In this document: in pieces, positions 52,262 through 64,000 of the stretch
Layout: each line of letters begins with the position of its first letter
Position numbering within the stretch: position 1 is the stretch's first letter
NCBI GenBank assembly: GCA_006386115.1
Contig: VFIW01000145.1
Coordinates: forward strand, 1-64,000
Direction: 5' to 3'
DNA: 64,000 nucleotides
DNA from: Globisporangium splendens
Lineage: Eukaryota > Oomycota > Peronosporomycetes > Pythiales > Pythiaceae
The notes under the pieces: model-generated
Told to the model about the DNA's origin: nothing
Databases searched by the model: none
The model's input: only the letters and a program-made list of their open reading frames with translations
Translations under genes and position numbers: made by a program

Positions 52262-53365
52262 CTACGGACTGAATGTCTGGACCAAGTCTTCCTTGGACTC
52301 GTCGCCTTCGCTGCCGTTCTCGGGGTTGTTCTGACCCGGATGGAACTTGAGCTGTAGCTGCTGCTGCGTGAGCAGGTTGTAGTGCAAGCGGCAGTAGCCC
52401 TGCTTGACTTGACCGTTCTTGGTGCAGTGGCCGTACCGGCAACGACGCGCTCCGCCGTGAAGTTTGCACACGCCACGCCATTGAGCGGACTTCATGCAGC
52501 CTTCGACACGGCAGCGGCGACCGCCTCCATGCAGAACACAGTGTCCCCCACCTTGATCGCTTGTCGTGCACCCTGGCGTCGTGCAGCGTCGTCCACCTCC
52601 GTGGGCTTTGCAGAGTCCGCGCGATCGGATGCCTCTCGTGCAGCCCTCAATCTGGCAAATGCGCGCCGTTTGCACGCGCTTCTTGTTTCCACCTGGCACT
52701 GTCGTTCCTGGTGCCACTGCTCCTGTTTGACTCAGTCGCGTCACTGGCGATCTCGTAGACGATGAAGACGATGACATGGACGAAGGAGACAGTTGCTGGA
52801 CATGAAAGTTGCGAAGGTTTTCCACAGGGGAGACGGCATGAATGCTTGGATTCCGGTACGCCATGGAGCTGCCCGCCACCACGTTGGTCGGCGTGATCAT
52901 CGACGTCGCAAACTGGGGCGGAAACTGCACCTGCTGGCTCTGGAACGACGGCGAGTGTTGTGGAAAGCTGTTGTTGCTGAAAGCTGGCTGACGCTGGTCA
53001 TACTTTGCTGAGTCCGGTGGGAGCAAATCGCAATCCCGGAGTGCTTCCTGGAGCATGCGCGCTTCAAAAATCTCATCCTCGAGAGACACTGGAGCATGTA
53101 CATGTGCCGAGTGGTCGTTGCTTCGGATGGGCAGCGGATCAAGGCTCATTGTACGCGGGTCTACCAAATGCTGCTCTGGAGAATGTTGATACCGCTGCTG
53201 CCATTCGAAAGCCGCTGGATCAAATTGTCCACTGCCCGATTGTGCGGCAGCAAACACTGCCTGCTGGTATGCATCATGCTCGAGCTCGTGGCTGAACTGC
53301 TCTTGCGGTGACATACTTGACGGCGGTGTCGACGAGTTCGCCGACGGTGGTGGCCAGAAGCTCAT
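52262..53365 (-). CDS. C-rich zinc-finger protein of the 'WRKY19-like' type
   Basis: Single exon of 367 residues, taking the ATG at 53365; the longer reading frame starts with TTG. The first ~230 residues are Gln/Ser/Pro-rich. Residues 237-329 hold four tandem ~25-residue units of the pattern C-x4-C-x(7-9)-G-x-C-x2-H, joined by HGGGRRC (GLCKAHGGGRRCTTPGC, GHCVLHGGGRRCRVEGC, GVCKLHGGARRC, GYCRLH). An acidic tail (GSEGDESKEDLV) follows. Proteins with this array are often named after plant WRKY19 because they share its C-terminal repeats, but no WRKY domain is present. A nuclear nucleic-acid-binding role is inferred. Confidence 0.85.
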   Translation of the reverse strand: MSFWPPPSANSSTPPSSMSPQEQFSHELEHDAYQQAVFAAAQSGSGQFDPAAFEWQQRYQHSPEQHLVDPRTMSLDPLPIRSNDHSAHVHAPVSLEDEIFEARMLQEALRDCDLLPPDSAKYDQRQPAFSNNSFPQHSPSFQSQQVQFPPQFATSMITPTNVVAGSSMAYRNPSIHAVSPVENLRNFHVQQLSPSSMSSSSSSTRSPVTRLSQTGAVAPGTTVPGGNKKRVQTARICQIEGCTRGIRSRGLCKAHGGGRRCTTPGCTTSDQGGGHCVLHGGGRRCRVEGCMKSAQWRGVCKLHGGARRCRYGHCTKNGQVKQGYCRLHYNLLTQQQLQLKFHPGQNNPENGSEGDESKEDLVQTFSP

Positions 53366-54000
53366 TGTGTGCAATCTTATTTTCCGCTTTGTTCTGTTTT
53401 GCTGTGTGCGCAAAACGGTCGGAATGGAAATGACGAGTTCGTATCTCCCCTCCGAGACGCGCTTTTCAAAAGAAAAATCGCGCTCCGGATCCTTTGATTC
53501 AGGTGCAATCGCAGTGGAGTGTTGGTCAAAAGCGGGACGAGCGGCAATGTGTTGCTTGAATTGAATTTTGGTTTTCCTCCGGATCGTGGCAGCAGCAGTT
53601 CTGAAGTGTGCGCTTCAACGAATAAATGAAGATTGGGGAGTCTAGCTCTCTTGCTCAATGTGTAGGCAGGACCGATTCTGGAAGAAGACTCGACGGTGCA
53701 GAGAACAAGCGCACGATGAGCACGAGTCGAGGCGCGCTCCGGATCCAGATGGCGCTCTGTCACTGGGTACTCGGCGTGTACAACAATGACGTCGTTACAA
53801 GGGAGGGGCGTAAAAGGACAAGCACGAGAGTGCTACTCTTCTAACTTTTTGAACACCACTGCTTCGATCTCTCTTTCTCCAAAGAGACCCGACGAGTGCC
53901 CAAAACGAGCACTGAATCTCTCGAAGCCAATCTCAAGATAGCAGCAATTCCTTCTAGATTTCCCAGCGAGCCTCGCTGTGCTCCAAGACTACCTCTGCCG
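53366..54000. other. Upstream region of the zinc-finger gene
   Basis: Promoter-side sequence with no other supported feature. CTCTCTTTCTCC and AAAGAGACCCGAC form a short imperfect inverted motif near 53870-53893. Confidence 0.4.
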
Positions 54001-54675
54001 GGATAATCAATAACGTTTTATCGGATGCGGTAATACGCATGCCTCAGCTTCTTGAGCAACACAACGCCGCTATGCATTGGTTTTCTTGCCTCTGTTCTGT
54101 GTTGTTATAGCAGCGATTATGGTGATACATCCAGTATGCGTGGTGCAAGCGTAGGACTATCTGAGACCGTGGGGTGCAAAACGGACGAACCGAATGTATT
54201 GCGCATGACCCGTATTACTTGCTGGATGCATGGGTCCTGGACTGTAGTGCTGTAGCAGTGCAGCAATGCAAGGGGGATGGGCGGTACTCGGGGGAGTGTA
54301 GCTATAGCTGCAGCTAGTCATCCGCTCATTCGCACGCGTTCTGGATCTTCACCCCAAAGTCCTGCATGCTCATGTGTCCTTGCTTTGCTTGCGAGACTCG
54401 CCAGCCACTGTACGAGACCAGGATCTCGTCGACAGCTTCCATCCCAGATCTCTCCTTCTCCATAGATTTGCAGACTGTCGAGGTTGAAGCCGAGAATGGA
54501 AAGAATGATAAAAATAAGCAGCGGTCTGCGACTTCTGGTCAACATCACCGCCTTTAAAAACAGATGCTGCAATCTCTTCTTCTTTGAGGCTGAGCACACG
54601 CACATTGAAGGCGTCACGCGTTTCGGTTTCGCAGATCCAAATGCAAGTGCAACCACAACACGAAAGGAAAAAACA
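54001..54675. repeat. Outer arm (left) of a large inverted repeat, ~98 % identical to the right arm
   Basis: The reverse complement aligns with 60615-61294, with about ten substitutions noticed (e.g. AACGTTTTATCGG/AACGTGTTGTTGG, GTAGTGCTGTAG/GTAGCGCTGCAG). It contains open frames on the inward-reading strand with no recognisable domain. Inward of it, a ~140-bp segment (54676-54810) is unique to this arm. Confidence 0.85.
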
Positions 54676-56570
54676 GAAGACTGAAAGCGTGGAAAGTATG
54701 CATGCTGCGTGTCAATATCGCCATTCTCTGAGCAACGTGCTGCCCTTTCTGTATGCCCTGAATCGAGTAAAGCGCCATGTCTCGACGAATCGGTGTCGGG
54801 GAAACGATCTTCCCATGCCATGAGACAAAGTTGTGTGTAATTGTGGGTTGGCGTTCGGAACTACCAGAGCTAAGCGAGCAAACAAACGCTCTTCCTGCCG
54901 CTGAATGTGCACGAGCTGTCAAGTTTCACTCCGCGCTCATCGTGTTTGACCTAGTTCAGATGATCTACTCGCATTCCTTGAGAAGATTGCACACACTGAT
55001 GTCGACTGGTTTACTGGCTCTCCAAGCAGCGTATTCAACAAGCTCAACTGGCATTCCCATGGTAAGACAACCGCGTTTCTTTGCGTTTCCTTTGCTAGTT
55101 CAATGACAAGATGCTCTAGGCATCACTGTGAACTGGAGTCCAAGGCGATACACTGATTCTGCGAGTGTCTAGAACAGCAGAGCTGCCAACAACGACTCAA
55201 CGACACCTCTTGAAGGTGATCATGCCCAACTAATCAGAATTTTGTTTTTGTTTAGTATCCAGATCTTTGTTGATTCCTCTTGTCTCTAACAGCGTTGAAA
55301 AGCTTTGTCATTGCATACAAAGAAGGCATTCGTTGCCTGCGTGTGTTCAGAGCTGCTCGAATCTGTTCACGGGGGATGGGCACCAAGACCAGCGTTGAGA
55401 GTGGGATCCCATCGACAAGACTTTGAAGGTCGGACCACACATCGTGCTGTTGTCGACATTGGGGTGGGGAGGAAGCCTACTGTGTCATTGTGGGGACAAT
55501 ATTTGAACAGCTGCGCCTTGGATTGTGCGAGTTGAGTCGAAACGAGAGCAGAGAAGAGTGCTACAGTCGAATGTAAAGGAGCTGCTCAATCTGCGCGTTC
55601 GTGATCTTGAGTTTGACCTCCTCGTCCCACGCTCCCAAGTGGACCATCAAAACAAAACAAAGCAAAGAGGAGACCGCTCTTTAGAAGTGACGTCTCCATC
55701 CTACAGTACCAGAAACCAAACATCGCGGTGAGCTAAACGACCTACGTACACTCTGTCTTTACTCGTTGAGATCGTGTACCTTTGCTGTTCGAGGTAGACA
55801 GGAACAAGTACTATGGTGTGGCTGCGTCATCTTTGCTGTTCGGTGGAGAGAGCTGGGAGTCAGCAGCGAGAGTGATCAAAGTGAATGAAGAGACGGATTG
55901 TCTACTGTGAATGCCCAGGAGAGCAGGTCAACGAAGTGGGGATGCTGCTCTTTTCGTCGCATCAAGCGTGATCAAAATGAAGCATGCGTATCTACTGTGA
56001 CGCTCTGAAAGTAGCCTCAACGATGCAGATCCTTCTTTGCCAGTCGATCAATCCACAGTGAGTCGCAGAGTACTGAGCATCATCACTCAAAGCATTGCGT
56101 AGCGAATAAGATCTCTTTTTGATGGTCACAAGGAAAGGAAGAGCTTGAGGATCGGCGCTCGGTATTGCTTACTGCTACCGTGTGCACCAATCTGTATGAA
56201 TTAGTTGATAACAAATCCACGAGGATACCGAGCGCTTCCACCGTACGCTTCGGTGGAGCTCCCAACGCAGGATCACCATCGCGAGTCTGAGCATAGAAGT
56301 GTCGACCATACAAAGCCAAAAAACGAAAGTAGAACTGCAGGATCCCGAATGTCCAGTGGAGCGCGCAACAGTGTACAGTGATCTTAGCCGGTCAAAGAGA
56401 ACGTCCACAATATCGTTGACGATGAGATGATCCTGTGTGTAATTGTGGGTGAATGAGACAGTCTCTGGAGCATGAGGTCGCGATCTTCTCTCTCTTTTCC
56501 AGTCATCTCTAATTGGAAAAGCGCGTCCTGGCAAACGGTACGCTCCAACAGCGACAAAGGCAGCATGCTC
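54676..56570 (-). repeat. Inner, diverged part of the left inverted-repeat arm (decayed coding copies)
   Basis: Blocks align in reverse with 59230-60614 but with many substitutions and indels. Examples are the FDxxQMIYSHSLRxLH block (54940-55010 / 60370-60490), the CAAGACTTTGAAGGTCGGACC block (55410-55440 / 60150-60190), the TCGTGATCTTGAG block and the SHSPxITH block (56430-56460 / 59295-59320). The coding-like words suggest a dead gene or transposon family; I cannot name it. Confidence 0.55.
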
Positions 56571-59229
56571 AGCTATGTGCCCATTGTGGACTCACCGGAC
56601 GATGGCAAAGTGAAGCTCTGGGTCTTTGTGCCGAGAGCTCCAGTAGACAGCGCCACTGGCTCTGTCGTTCAACAAAATGAGCTCCTCACGACCTGCACTT
56701 CTGCATAAAAGAGACAGTAACGTCTGTGTTAATTAGCTAACGGTTGCAACGTCGTGCACTTGAGTCCAGTCAAGTGTTTGCAGCCGTCCTGCAGCTGCGT
56801 GCAGTGGGGACAAGTCCAAATAAGCAATACACGGCGTGCTACGGTTGATCCTTTCGTCACTGTAGACGACGGATGTGTAGTGCCTTAGCGACCAGATGGC
56901 GGAATTCATCACCATCCTCGCGCCACGTGCTATGTAAGACAAGGGTGGCGAGCGACTTGGAGGATTTGCCCTTTGACTTCATTTGTGTGCGTCTGTACAT
57001 GTAGTTTGGGTGATTACTTGTGCTGGCGAGCGGATCAGTGAGCAGCCGTCATCATGTTGCGAACCTTCTCCATTAGATTAATGTCCGGACGATGAACAAG
57101 ATCTCAAATCGTTTACGACAATGCTCTGAATCGTAGTTTGCAATCACAGATTTGTGAATAATGGGTGCCTCGCTCCTTTTCGATGTAAACAAGATACATG
57201 TTGATATCACGCATTTCAAACTATCCTGATACCCGCCTGCAAAAACGTCCGAGGCTTGCACTTGACCACAACAATTACATCAAGGATGGGATGCAAAGCT
57301 AAACACAAATGAGATCTGTGCTGCCGAGATTGGTTGAAGAACCTCCATTGACTTGCACGTCGCAGCATTCTGCATCCACTATTTGACGAGTGTCACAGAT
57401 GGATTGGGAGTGCATCACAATGCAAAGACTCAACTCATTAACACTCCAATACTGTATAGCCCACAAGAGATAAGGGTGACGAGGACAGTGATGCTGAGTT
57501 GAAGGAGCTAGGTCGAACGGCCAGCTCGCGGAGCCAATCCAGGTATCAGGCACTACGAGCATTGGTGCGCCACGATGTCTTGCTACTTGTCAGGACTATT
57601 CATACATCAGCAAGCTCATCTCCAGCTTGGGAGTTCCCACTTGCACAATCTTCTGAGCACACCATATCCGGTCAACCACGTTTGCTGCGTTTGATCAACA
57701 CCAAGTGGAAGGTTTAGTTTGGGCTGTGCTAGCCTTCCAAACACTGCGTTAGATCAATGTCAAAGGGAGTATTTACGATCCGCTGACCGGTAAAGTTTGG
57801 GCTGAGAAAGTCTTCCAACACGGACTCGTCAAACTACAGTCGCAGCGTTGCATGGGGCAAATCAAGTCAAGGGGCTCGATCAACTAATCTTGGCATCGGC
57901 ACAGCTCTTTTGGCTCTTTGTTCCTCCCATCTTTGTTTTTGAAGCAGAGTGCTTCCAAAGTTCCAGCAGGTGCAACAGGTAAAGCTGTGTGTTCTTATAT
58001 CTTGTATATTAGTTTAAAGAAATATGCAATATAGAAGGAGACACACAGAACACAAATGTGGGGAACTCCTGCTGGCGAGCTTCTCTCACCTCGGAATCTG
58101 CGCTCGCCAGCAAAAAGACTCGCCTTCCTCTCTCCTTTCTCGCCCTCGCTCTCCGCAGGTCGCCAGTTAGATACAGTAGGTGGAAGTCGAGGATGCGTGA
58201 TATGTCATTTCACAAACAGAGGGAGGGTTCATCACGTGGATTCGCTCAACGAAGCTCAATGCAATTCTACAATAGTGCATCGTCACACGATTTACAATCT
58301 TTCGGATCCTTGGTGATCGAATGGAGGTGCTTTGGGCACGTTCACGCCAATCGCCCAAGCCCTGATCTTGTATTCCAACCCATGTACCGCGTACGCAGGA
58401 ACTTCATGAGCAGAATCGCGTAGCAATCTTTGACTTGCACGGCGTAGTTGCTTTTGTGATTACAACGTCGTTGCTGTAGATGCCGTCCCCCGACGCGAGC
58501 TTCATGCCTTTAGGTGGTTCGCGGACTCCTGTCGTCTTCCGAGACGCCCCTCGAGTTATGCACCGATGGCGATTTCAATCAGCGTGAGCATCGACGACTT
58601 GTTCGCATACGATGCCGTGGTGCGATAATCCACATGACACCAGCGATCGGTGTGTCGATGATCGGCAGCAGCTGCTGGAAGAGGATCACGAGGCGCAAGC
58701 TACTGGGCAGATCTCCGCTGTGGCGCATTGGCCTGCCGCTTGCCAATGCTGCACGCTGCGGTCGTGAACAAGCCGTTCGAGCTCTCGCTTACTTTGGCAT
58801 TGCGCACGTAGCCTGCGACACCAGAAACGCTATTTTCTGGACGCCAAAGAACGAGCGGACGCAGACAAACGGCACAAACGAGAGCGCGAGCAACAAATCT
58901 GACGTCACCAGTTTGCAACGTTTTGCTCACCTGCACCTGCATATCGCTTGTTTGGTCTCCTGCTGCTGCCTCAGCGTCTACGAAGTAGCAGACCTGAAAA
59001 GTTGCCCCATGGAATCATTGCATAGAACTTTTGGTAGAACGATGCTGACCTTTCATTTAGAGGATTAATGCAGCCACTTTACGCGTAGTTACTGCTTTGT
59101 ACGTTTCTCTCCCAACCTAGTCTATTTGCCATGCTCTGTCTTCGTGTTGGATGGGAGGAGAGAGCCAGAAGCTGTCGCTCGCATACTGTGCAGTTTGCTT
59201 CTGTATGTCCTGTTTGTTCCGACTCAGCT
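56571..59229. other. Spacer of the large inverted repeat
   Basis: 2.7 kb without a gene I can support. A 184-codon ORF (58514-59068) is low in recognisable structure. AT-rich stretch near 57990-58040. Confidence 0.35.
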
Positions 59230-60614
59230 TTTCCATGCAGAGATGGCTGAAAAAGAGGGAGTGGAGGGATACGATCGCTATCTCGTGCTATTGGGGTTGT
59301 CTCATTCACCTGCAATCACACACACAGGATCATATCATCGTCAACAGTATCTTCCACTGGACACTGAGCGCAGTGCACGTCCTACTGGCAATGAGGTTGC
59401 TGGATCAGCAGCGGAATTGAAATGCCTCATGGCACTCAAGAGTGCTACTGTTGCATGGTTGACGCGCATTCTGGACTACTGCATGCAAACATGCGATGAT
59501 GACGCTGGTGGTGAGCCCCACCAAATCGTATACCACTAGTGGCGGCAACTGCATCCTCTTGGATTTGCTACCAAACTCACAAATGCGTGGCAGTAGATGG
59601 ACCTTCGAGATGTCTCTAATATGCTTCACTTTGACCGCACTTGATGCGTGGAATAAGAGCAGCAGCCCCGCTTCGTTGCCCTGCGTTCCTGAGCATCACA
59701 GTAGACGATCCGTCTCTTCATCAATTTGATCGTGCTCGCTGCTGACTCCCAGCTCTCTCCGCCGAACAGCAAAGATGACGTAGCTGTGCCACAGTGCTAG
59801 TTCTTGTCAACCACGAAGAGAGTAAAGACATACTGCACGCAGGTCGCTTGACTCACCGCGATGTTTGTTTTCTGGTGCAGTGTACTGTAGGATGGAGACG
59901 TCACTTCTCAAGAGCGATCTCCTCTCTGTCCTTTCGATTGTCTACTCGAATGTGAGACGAGGAGACCATGGCCAAGATCACGAACGCGTTCAGCAGCTCC
60001 TTTACATCCCGGTACTGTAGAATTATGCTAGTTGTACTCTTCTGCGCTCGCCTCAACTCAACTCACACGATCAAGGCGCAACTGTTTATATACTATTCAA
60101 CGCAATAACGCACAGTGCGTTTGCTCCTCGCCCCAATCTCGACATCAGCACGATCGAGAGCGAGGTCTGACCTTCAAGGTCCCACCAATCCGATTCTACT
60201 CTCGACAGTGACTTCATGCCCACCCTCCGTGAGCAGATTCGAACAGCTCTGACTACAGAACAATATTCACCTTGTCGCCTTGGACTGCCCAAGTTGCGAA
60301 CCGCAACAAACTGCACTTGGCGTTTTGTTGAGGTATTCTAGAAAATGAAACGCAATGTATTCGCGTCTTCTCTTTGTTTAGCCTAGTCGAACGTGCTGCT
60401 TGGAGAACCGGCGATCAGTCGTAACCTTCGAATGCAATTGCCTCAACGAATGCGAATAGATCATCTGTAGGTTGTCAAACTCTGCGAGCTTGGAGGCAAT
60501 TTCGACACTCACATACACGGATGCACCGATCGCACAGTGCTCGTTCATTCGGATCTGGTTCCTAACGCCAACCCACAATTACACACTCCTTTGTCGCATT
60601 GTTTCATGGTTTTC
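59230..60614 (+). repeat. Inner, diverged part of the right inverted-repeat arm (decayed coding copies)
   Basis: Counterpart of 54676-56570. The plus strand keeps EMAEKEGVEGYDRYLVL and LSHSPAITH, comparable with EMTGKEREDRDLMLQ and LSHSPTITH on the other arm. Multiple stops and frame changes indicate loss of function. Confidence 0.5.
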
Positions 60615-61294
60615 GTCTTCTGTTTTTATTTTCTTGTCTCGGTTGCGCTTGCATTTGGATCTGCGAAACCGAAACGCGTGACGCCTTCAATGTGCGTGTG
60701 CTCAGCCTCAAAGAAGAAGAGATTGCAGCATCTGTTTTTAAAGGCGGTGATGTTGACCAGAAGTCGCAGACCGCTGCTTATTTTTATCATTCTTTCCATT
60801 CTCGGCTTCAACCTCGACAGTCTGCAAATCTATGGAGAAGGAGAGATCTGGGATGGAAGCTGTCGACGAGATCCTGGTCTCGTACAGTGGCTGGCGAGTC
60901 TCGCAAGCAAAGCAAGGACACATGAGCATGCAGGACTTTGGGGTGAAGATCCAGAACGCGTGCGAATGAGCGGATGACTAGCGGCAGCTATAGCTACACT
61001 CCCCCGAGTACCGCCCATCCTCCTTGTATTGCTGCACTGCTGCAGCGCTACAGTCCAGGACCCATGCATCCAGCAAGTAATACGGGTCATGCGCAATACA
61101 TTCGGTTCGTCCGTTTTGCACCCCACGGTCTCAGATAGTCCTACGCTTGCACCACGCATACTGGATGTATCACCATAATCGCTGCTATAACAACACAGAA
61201 CAGAGGCAAGAAAACCAATGCATAGCGGCGTTGTGTTGCTCAAGAAGCTGAGGCATGCGTATTACCGCATCCAACAACACGTTATTGATTATCC
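60615..61294. repeat. Outer arm (right) of the large inverted repeat
   Basis: Mirror of 54001-54675. An open plus-strand frame (to 60977) runs through it in both copies, but two frames are open at once, so codon-level evidence is equivocal. Confidence 0.85.
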
Positions 61295-62029
61295 CAGCAT
61301 GAGACGTATCTTCAATCGTCTGTTATAGAGGGATCCTACCAAGATACCCAGATCTATCAGAACTTTATAACAGCAGCGGCACTGTGACCAGCATGTGGAA
61401 GAAGCCAATCCATATGCGAGGGATGTGTCTTCACTCTGCTTGAGAGTATCCCTATGTTGTAAATCTTATATCACACATTCCAGACTGGGACTGTTCATTC
61501 GGCAACAGCGTCGGGATTTCGTCAGTGTGGAGATCAGAAGTAGGTGAGGACTCTTCACCCAACCTTCAAATCTAGGATGGGAAGAATGACAGATCAGAAA
61601 GAATTGGAGCAGCAACTTGATTGATTTGTCCGTTGTTCGGTTGTTGCTGCAGTCGACGAGCAGAAGGATTGGAGGATCAGAATCACAGCGTAAACTTGGT
61701 CGACCGGTAGTGAGAGAGAGAGAGAGAGAGAGAAGGAGATTCTATTGAACGAGTTGTAATTATTTGGTCGATCAGTAGTGAATCGTAAACACTCCAGCGG
61801 AGCCTGCAGGTACAGGTAAACAGCGCTGCTCTTGTGGTTTGTTGATGGAGGATCGCTCAGTCACCTACTCCATGGTTTTCAAAAATCAGCCATTGCAGCC
61901 TGCATACACTCACAAGCACACTGCATTTTCTATTCGCCTAGTACGGGACGTCACCTTTCACATGCGGTCGCTGAAGTGAAAACTTGGGTTTGTTGTTTCT
62001 TCAGATGTCTATCGGACATGTCATTCCTT
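61295..62029. other. Intergenic region with a (GA)n tract
   Basis: No supported gene. A GA dinucleotide run of about eleven units lies at 61712-61733. This is downstream of the RanBPM-like gene and holds its 3' untranslated sequence. Confidence 0.45.
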
Positions 62030-64000
62030 TTACTCTTCGTCGTCGTCATCATCGTCGTCGTCGTCATTATCGTCATTCTCGCTTCGAGAAGAGGAAGATA
62101 ACATGTCGGACCCGGACGATGAGCGCATATGCTCATCATCGTCTTCCTCGTCCTCACCACCGTTATCCGAGGAAGACGACGCAGACGCGCGTCGTCGCCG
62201 TCGCTGCCGTCGAGAACTGTGCTTGCTTCGCCGTTTACCTCGACTGGACACTGTGTGGTTCCCAGGAAACACGCGACAGCCATGTCGCAGACACTGCGCT
62301 TCAAGCGCGTTCAACTCCACGAGAAAGTCTTGCAATGCTGCGCCGAAATGCGGATCAGGTGATAGCCTTGCTCTTGCTCGCGTCTGGATCATTCTCGACG
62401 ATTCCGACGGCACGAGTGACGAGCTTAACAAGGCTTCATTTAGTACATCTGCAACATGCTCGCGAAACGCGGGTAACAGGAATTTCCGCGCATGGCAATC
62501 CCTTGGTACTTGGTCGGGTTGCTCATAGAGCAGCAAGCTCATCATCAGCTTGACTTCCGAATGCACAAATTCTTCCACTGCTTTACTGACCACCTTCGCC
62601 TCACCATTCTGCTTACCGCGTTTGCTGCTTTCGGGTGATATCAAGTACCGTGTAAGCAGATCTTGCGCACACGAAATGGCTTCTTCGACATGCCAATGGC
62701 ACTGCTTCTGGTTGTGAGACAAACTCTGGGTGTCCTTGGATCTGGAGGGATCCTGCGTCAATGCATCAATCACGCACAGCACCCGCAGGTAAAACAAAAG
62801 CTTGTAGTGTCCGCCCTGGACCTTACCACCTGCAACGACAGCATCTTCACCAATTTTCAGTGTCGCCAACAGCAGTCCCAGGGCTTCGTGTGTCCGGAAA
62901 TTGTAGATTTGCTGGCGTACAGCATGACGCAAGTCAAGAGGTTTCCCGCACGTCGGGGTCTTCGGCCGCATTCCCACGTCTACAGAAGCTACCGGTGTGC
63001 CGATATCCATCGCTTCCGTCTCTTTCTCTTCCTCCTCCATTACTGTTCGATCGGTATGGTGAGAATACCTGTGCTGCTTGAACACGTCATAGGCATTTTT
63101 GTAGCCTTGATGGAAGAAATACTGCTGAATCAGATCGCTGATCACGCGTTCGTTTGCGCGCTCATCGCGTTCGTCGTTGCTCTCATGCAACTGCAAAGCT
63201 TGCTGCCGCTCCTTCAAAATTTGTCGCTCGAATGCTGTAAGATCGAATTGGAACTCGTTCGCATTGAAATTTGCGCTGACGCACTCCCCCGAAGTATGGA
63301 GACCCACTGCAGGGTACAGCACATCTTCAAAGAGTGTGCTGCCGTCTTCCTGTTCGTCAACGTTGTCCTCGTCCGAGAAGAAATCCATGTCATCGTCTCC
63401 ACTGTCATCATCGTCCGTCATCTCGACATTGTCTCCGTTGTCGGACATATCATCCACAAAGTCATCGAAATGGTGGACATCCGTAGCCGCAAGCATCGCG
63501 AGTAACTTGCCATTCAGCGTAAAGAAAAACGTCTTTGTGTCCAGCAGCACGCCGCAACCAACGACATCGCCAGCCCCGAATTTCTCGCACTGTAAGAACA
63601 CCTGATTGTTCGAGAGGATGCATCCAGTATTGCCATGGTACGCCAGCGAGAATGCATCTTTGCCGAGTTCTTCTTGATAAGGCTGCGACTCTGCTAGTGG
63701 CGCCTGGCTCGATTGTGGTGACGTCACCCCATTGTGATACCGACGATTGTGATTGCTGCTGTTGTTACTGGTCAGGATCGCATGGTAGAGACCAACACCT
63801 GCACCGTTCGATGCATTCTTGTTTCTTGCTCCCGAAAATGCAAATCCAACAGCGACATGATGATTGTAGCGCTTTTTCTCCTGCTGGTGGCGTAAGCGAC
63901 GTCGCTCATGGCGCGAGCGGATCTGCTGCAGTGTTCGAGAGCTCAATGTGAACGCAAAGTGGACGCCATTGGTACTGCTACTGGAGGACGAAAGGCTGCG
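62030..64000 (-). CDS. RanBPM/Gid1-like SPRY-LisH-CTLH protein (5' end beyond window)
   Basis: The frame is open from the stop at 62030 to the right window edge, so the start is missing (codon 63944-63946 is TTG, not a start). Visible order: SPRY part ([36 protein letters not shown]), an acidic insert, SPRY end ([17 protein letters not shown]), LisH ([22 protein letters not shown]), CTLH/CRA ([23 protein letters not shown]) and a Ser/Arg-rich stretch with a poly-Asp tail. This is the layout of RanBP9/10 and yeast Gid1, the scaffold of the CTLH/GID ubiquitin ligase. The ~650 visible residues contain no frameshift. The acidic insert inside the SPRY domain is unusual. Confidence 0.88.
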   Translation of the reverse strand, partial: RSLSSSSSSTNGVHFAFTLSSRTLQQIRSRHERRRLRHQQEKKRYNHHVAVGFAFSGARNKNASNGAGVGLYHAILTSNNSSNHNRRYHNGVTSPQSSQAPLAESQPYQEELGKDAFSLAYHGNTGCILSNNQVFLQCEKFGAGDVVGCGVLLDTKTFFFTLNGKLLAMLAATDVHHFDDFVDDMSDNGDNVEMTDDDDSGDDDMDFFSDEDNVDEQEDGSTLFEDVLYPAVGLHTSGECVSANFNANEFQFDLTAFERQILKERQQALQLHESNDERDERANERVISDLIQQYFFHQGYKNAYDVFKQHRYSHHTDRTVMEEEEKETEAMDIGTPVASVDVGMRPKTPTCGKPLDLRHAVRQQIYNFRTHEALGLLLATLKIGEDAVVAGGKVQGGHYKLLFYLRVLCVIDALTQDPSRSKDTQSLSHNQKQCHWHVEEAISCAQDLLTRYLISPESSKRGKQNGEAKVVSKAVEEFVHSEVKLMMSLLLYEQPDQVPRDCHARKFLLPAFREHVADVLNEALLSSSLVPSESSRMIQTRARARLSPDPHFGAALQDFLVELNALEAQCLRHGCRVFPGNHTVSSRGKRRSKHSSRRQRRRRRASASSSSDNGGEDEEDDDEHMRSSSGSDMLSSSSRSENDDNDDDDDDDDDEE

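Noticed and set aside
58514..59068. 184-codon ORF in the spacer of the large inverted repeat
   Set aside because: No domain, mixed composition, and no homolog in the other parts of the repeat.
60537..60977. 146-codon ORF with a hydrophobic stretch (LLIFIILSILGF), present in both inverted-repeat arms
   Set aside because: A second overlapping frame is equally open and neither has a recognisable domain or intact start in both copies; kept only as repeat content.
62030..62105. (GAC/GAT)n-like microsatellite
   Set aside because: It encodes the poly-Asp tail of the RanBPM-like protein, so it is coding rather than an independent repeat.

Overview
This window looks like nuclear DNA from an oomycete (Peronosporales-like, e.g. 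Phytophthora or a downy mildew). The evidence is compact intron-poor genes with GC-rich third positions and short GT-AG introns, an M96-like regulator, a multicopper-oxidase/ZIP fusion, an HTH/UPRT-like fusion, a C-rich 'WRKY19-type' zinc-finger protein, and several Ty3/gypsy chromoviruses with a LINE. Species cannot be named from sequence alone.

Layout. (1) 1-8041: two tandem copies of one chromodomain Ty3/gypsy element sharing an LTR (LTR-internal-LTR order, with the first internal region cut by the window edge). Gag, protease and RT are broken, but the RNase H-integrase-chromodomain part is open. A long ANTISENSE ORF for a coiled-coil protein overlaps the 3' end of pol and continues through the 3' UTR. 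(2) 8.1-10.1 kb: decayed LTR fragments and AT-rich sequence. (3) 10.1-17 kb: an M96-like bZIP/coiled-coil gene, then a ~1.69-kb near-identical inverted repeat whose two arms each carry an MDR-type oxidoreductase gene, flanking a sigma-like glutathione S-transferase gene with a 2-bp frameshift. (4) 17.9-20.6 kb: one ORF fusing a secreted multicopper oxidase to a ZIP metal permease. (5) 21.7-23.6 kb: an HTH protein fused to a degenerate uracil phosphoribosyltransferase-like domain. (6) 23.7-39.5 kb: a nest of transposons directly upstream of that gene. A LINE is interrupted by two Ty3/gypsy elements with perfect target-site duplications (AATGA and CACGT), both young by LTR identity. One has an intact 1689-aa polyprotein; the other has a single stop codon and an extra small ORF before gag. 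(7) 40.3-49.9 kb: a housekeeping cluster of V-ATPase subunit G, mitochondrial calcium uniporter (MCU), a 2OG-Fe(II) oxygenase, a leucine-rich-repeat protein, retromer VPS26 and an SR splicing factor. Exon structures were rebuilt by hand for all of these. (8) 52.3-53.4 kb: a C-rich zinc-finger protein. (9) 54.0-61.3 kb: a large inverted repeat of decayed coding sequence whose outermost ~0.67 kb is almost identical between arms. (10) 62.0-64.0 kb: a RanBPM/Gid1-like SPRY-LisH-CTLH protein running off the window end.

The strongest candidates for something undescribed are the oxidase-permease fusion, the antisense coiled-coil ORF of the chromovirus, and the HTH/UPRT-like fusion. Transposon insertions upstream of the HTH/UPRT gene and duplications around the oxidoreductase and GST genes show an actively rearranging accessory region beside a stable housekeeping block.
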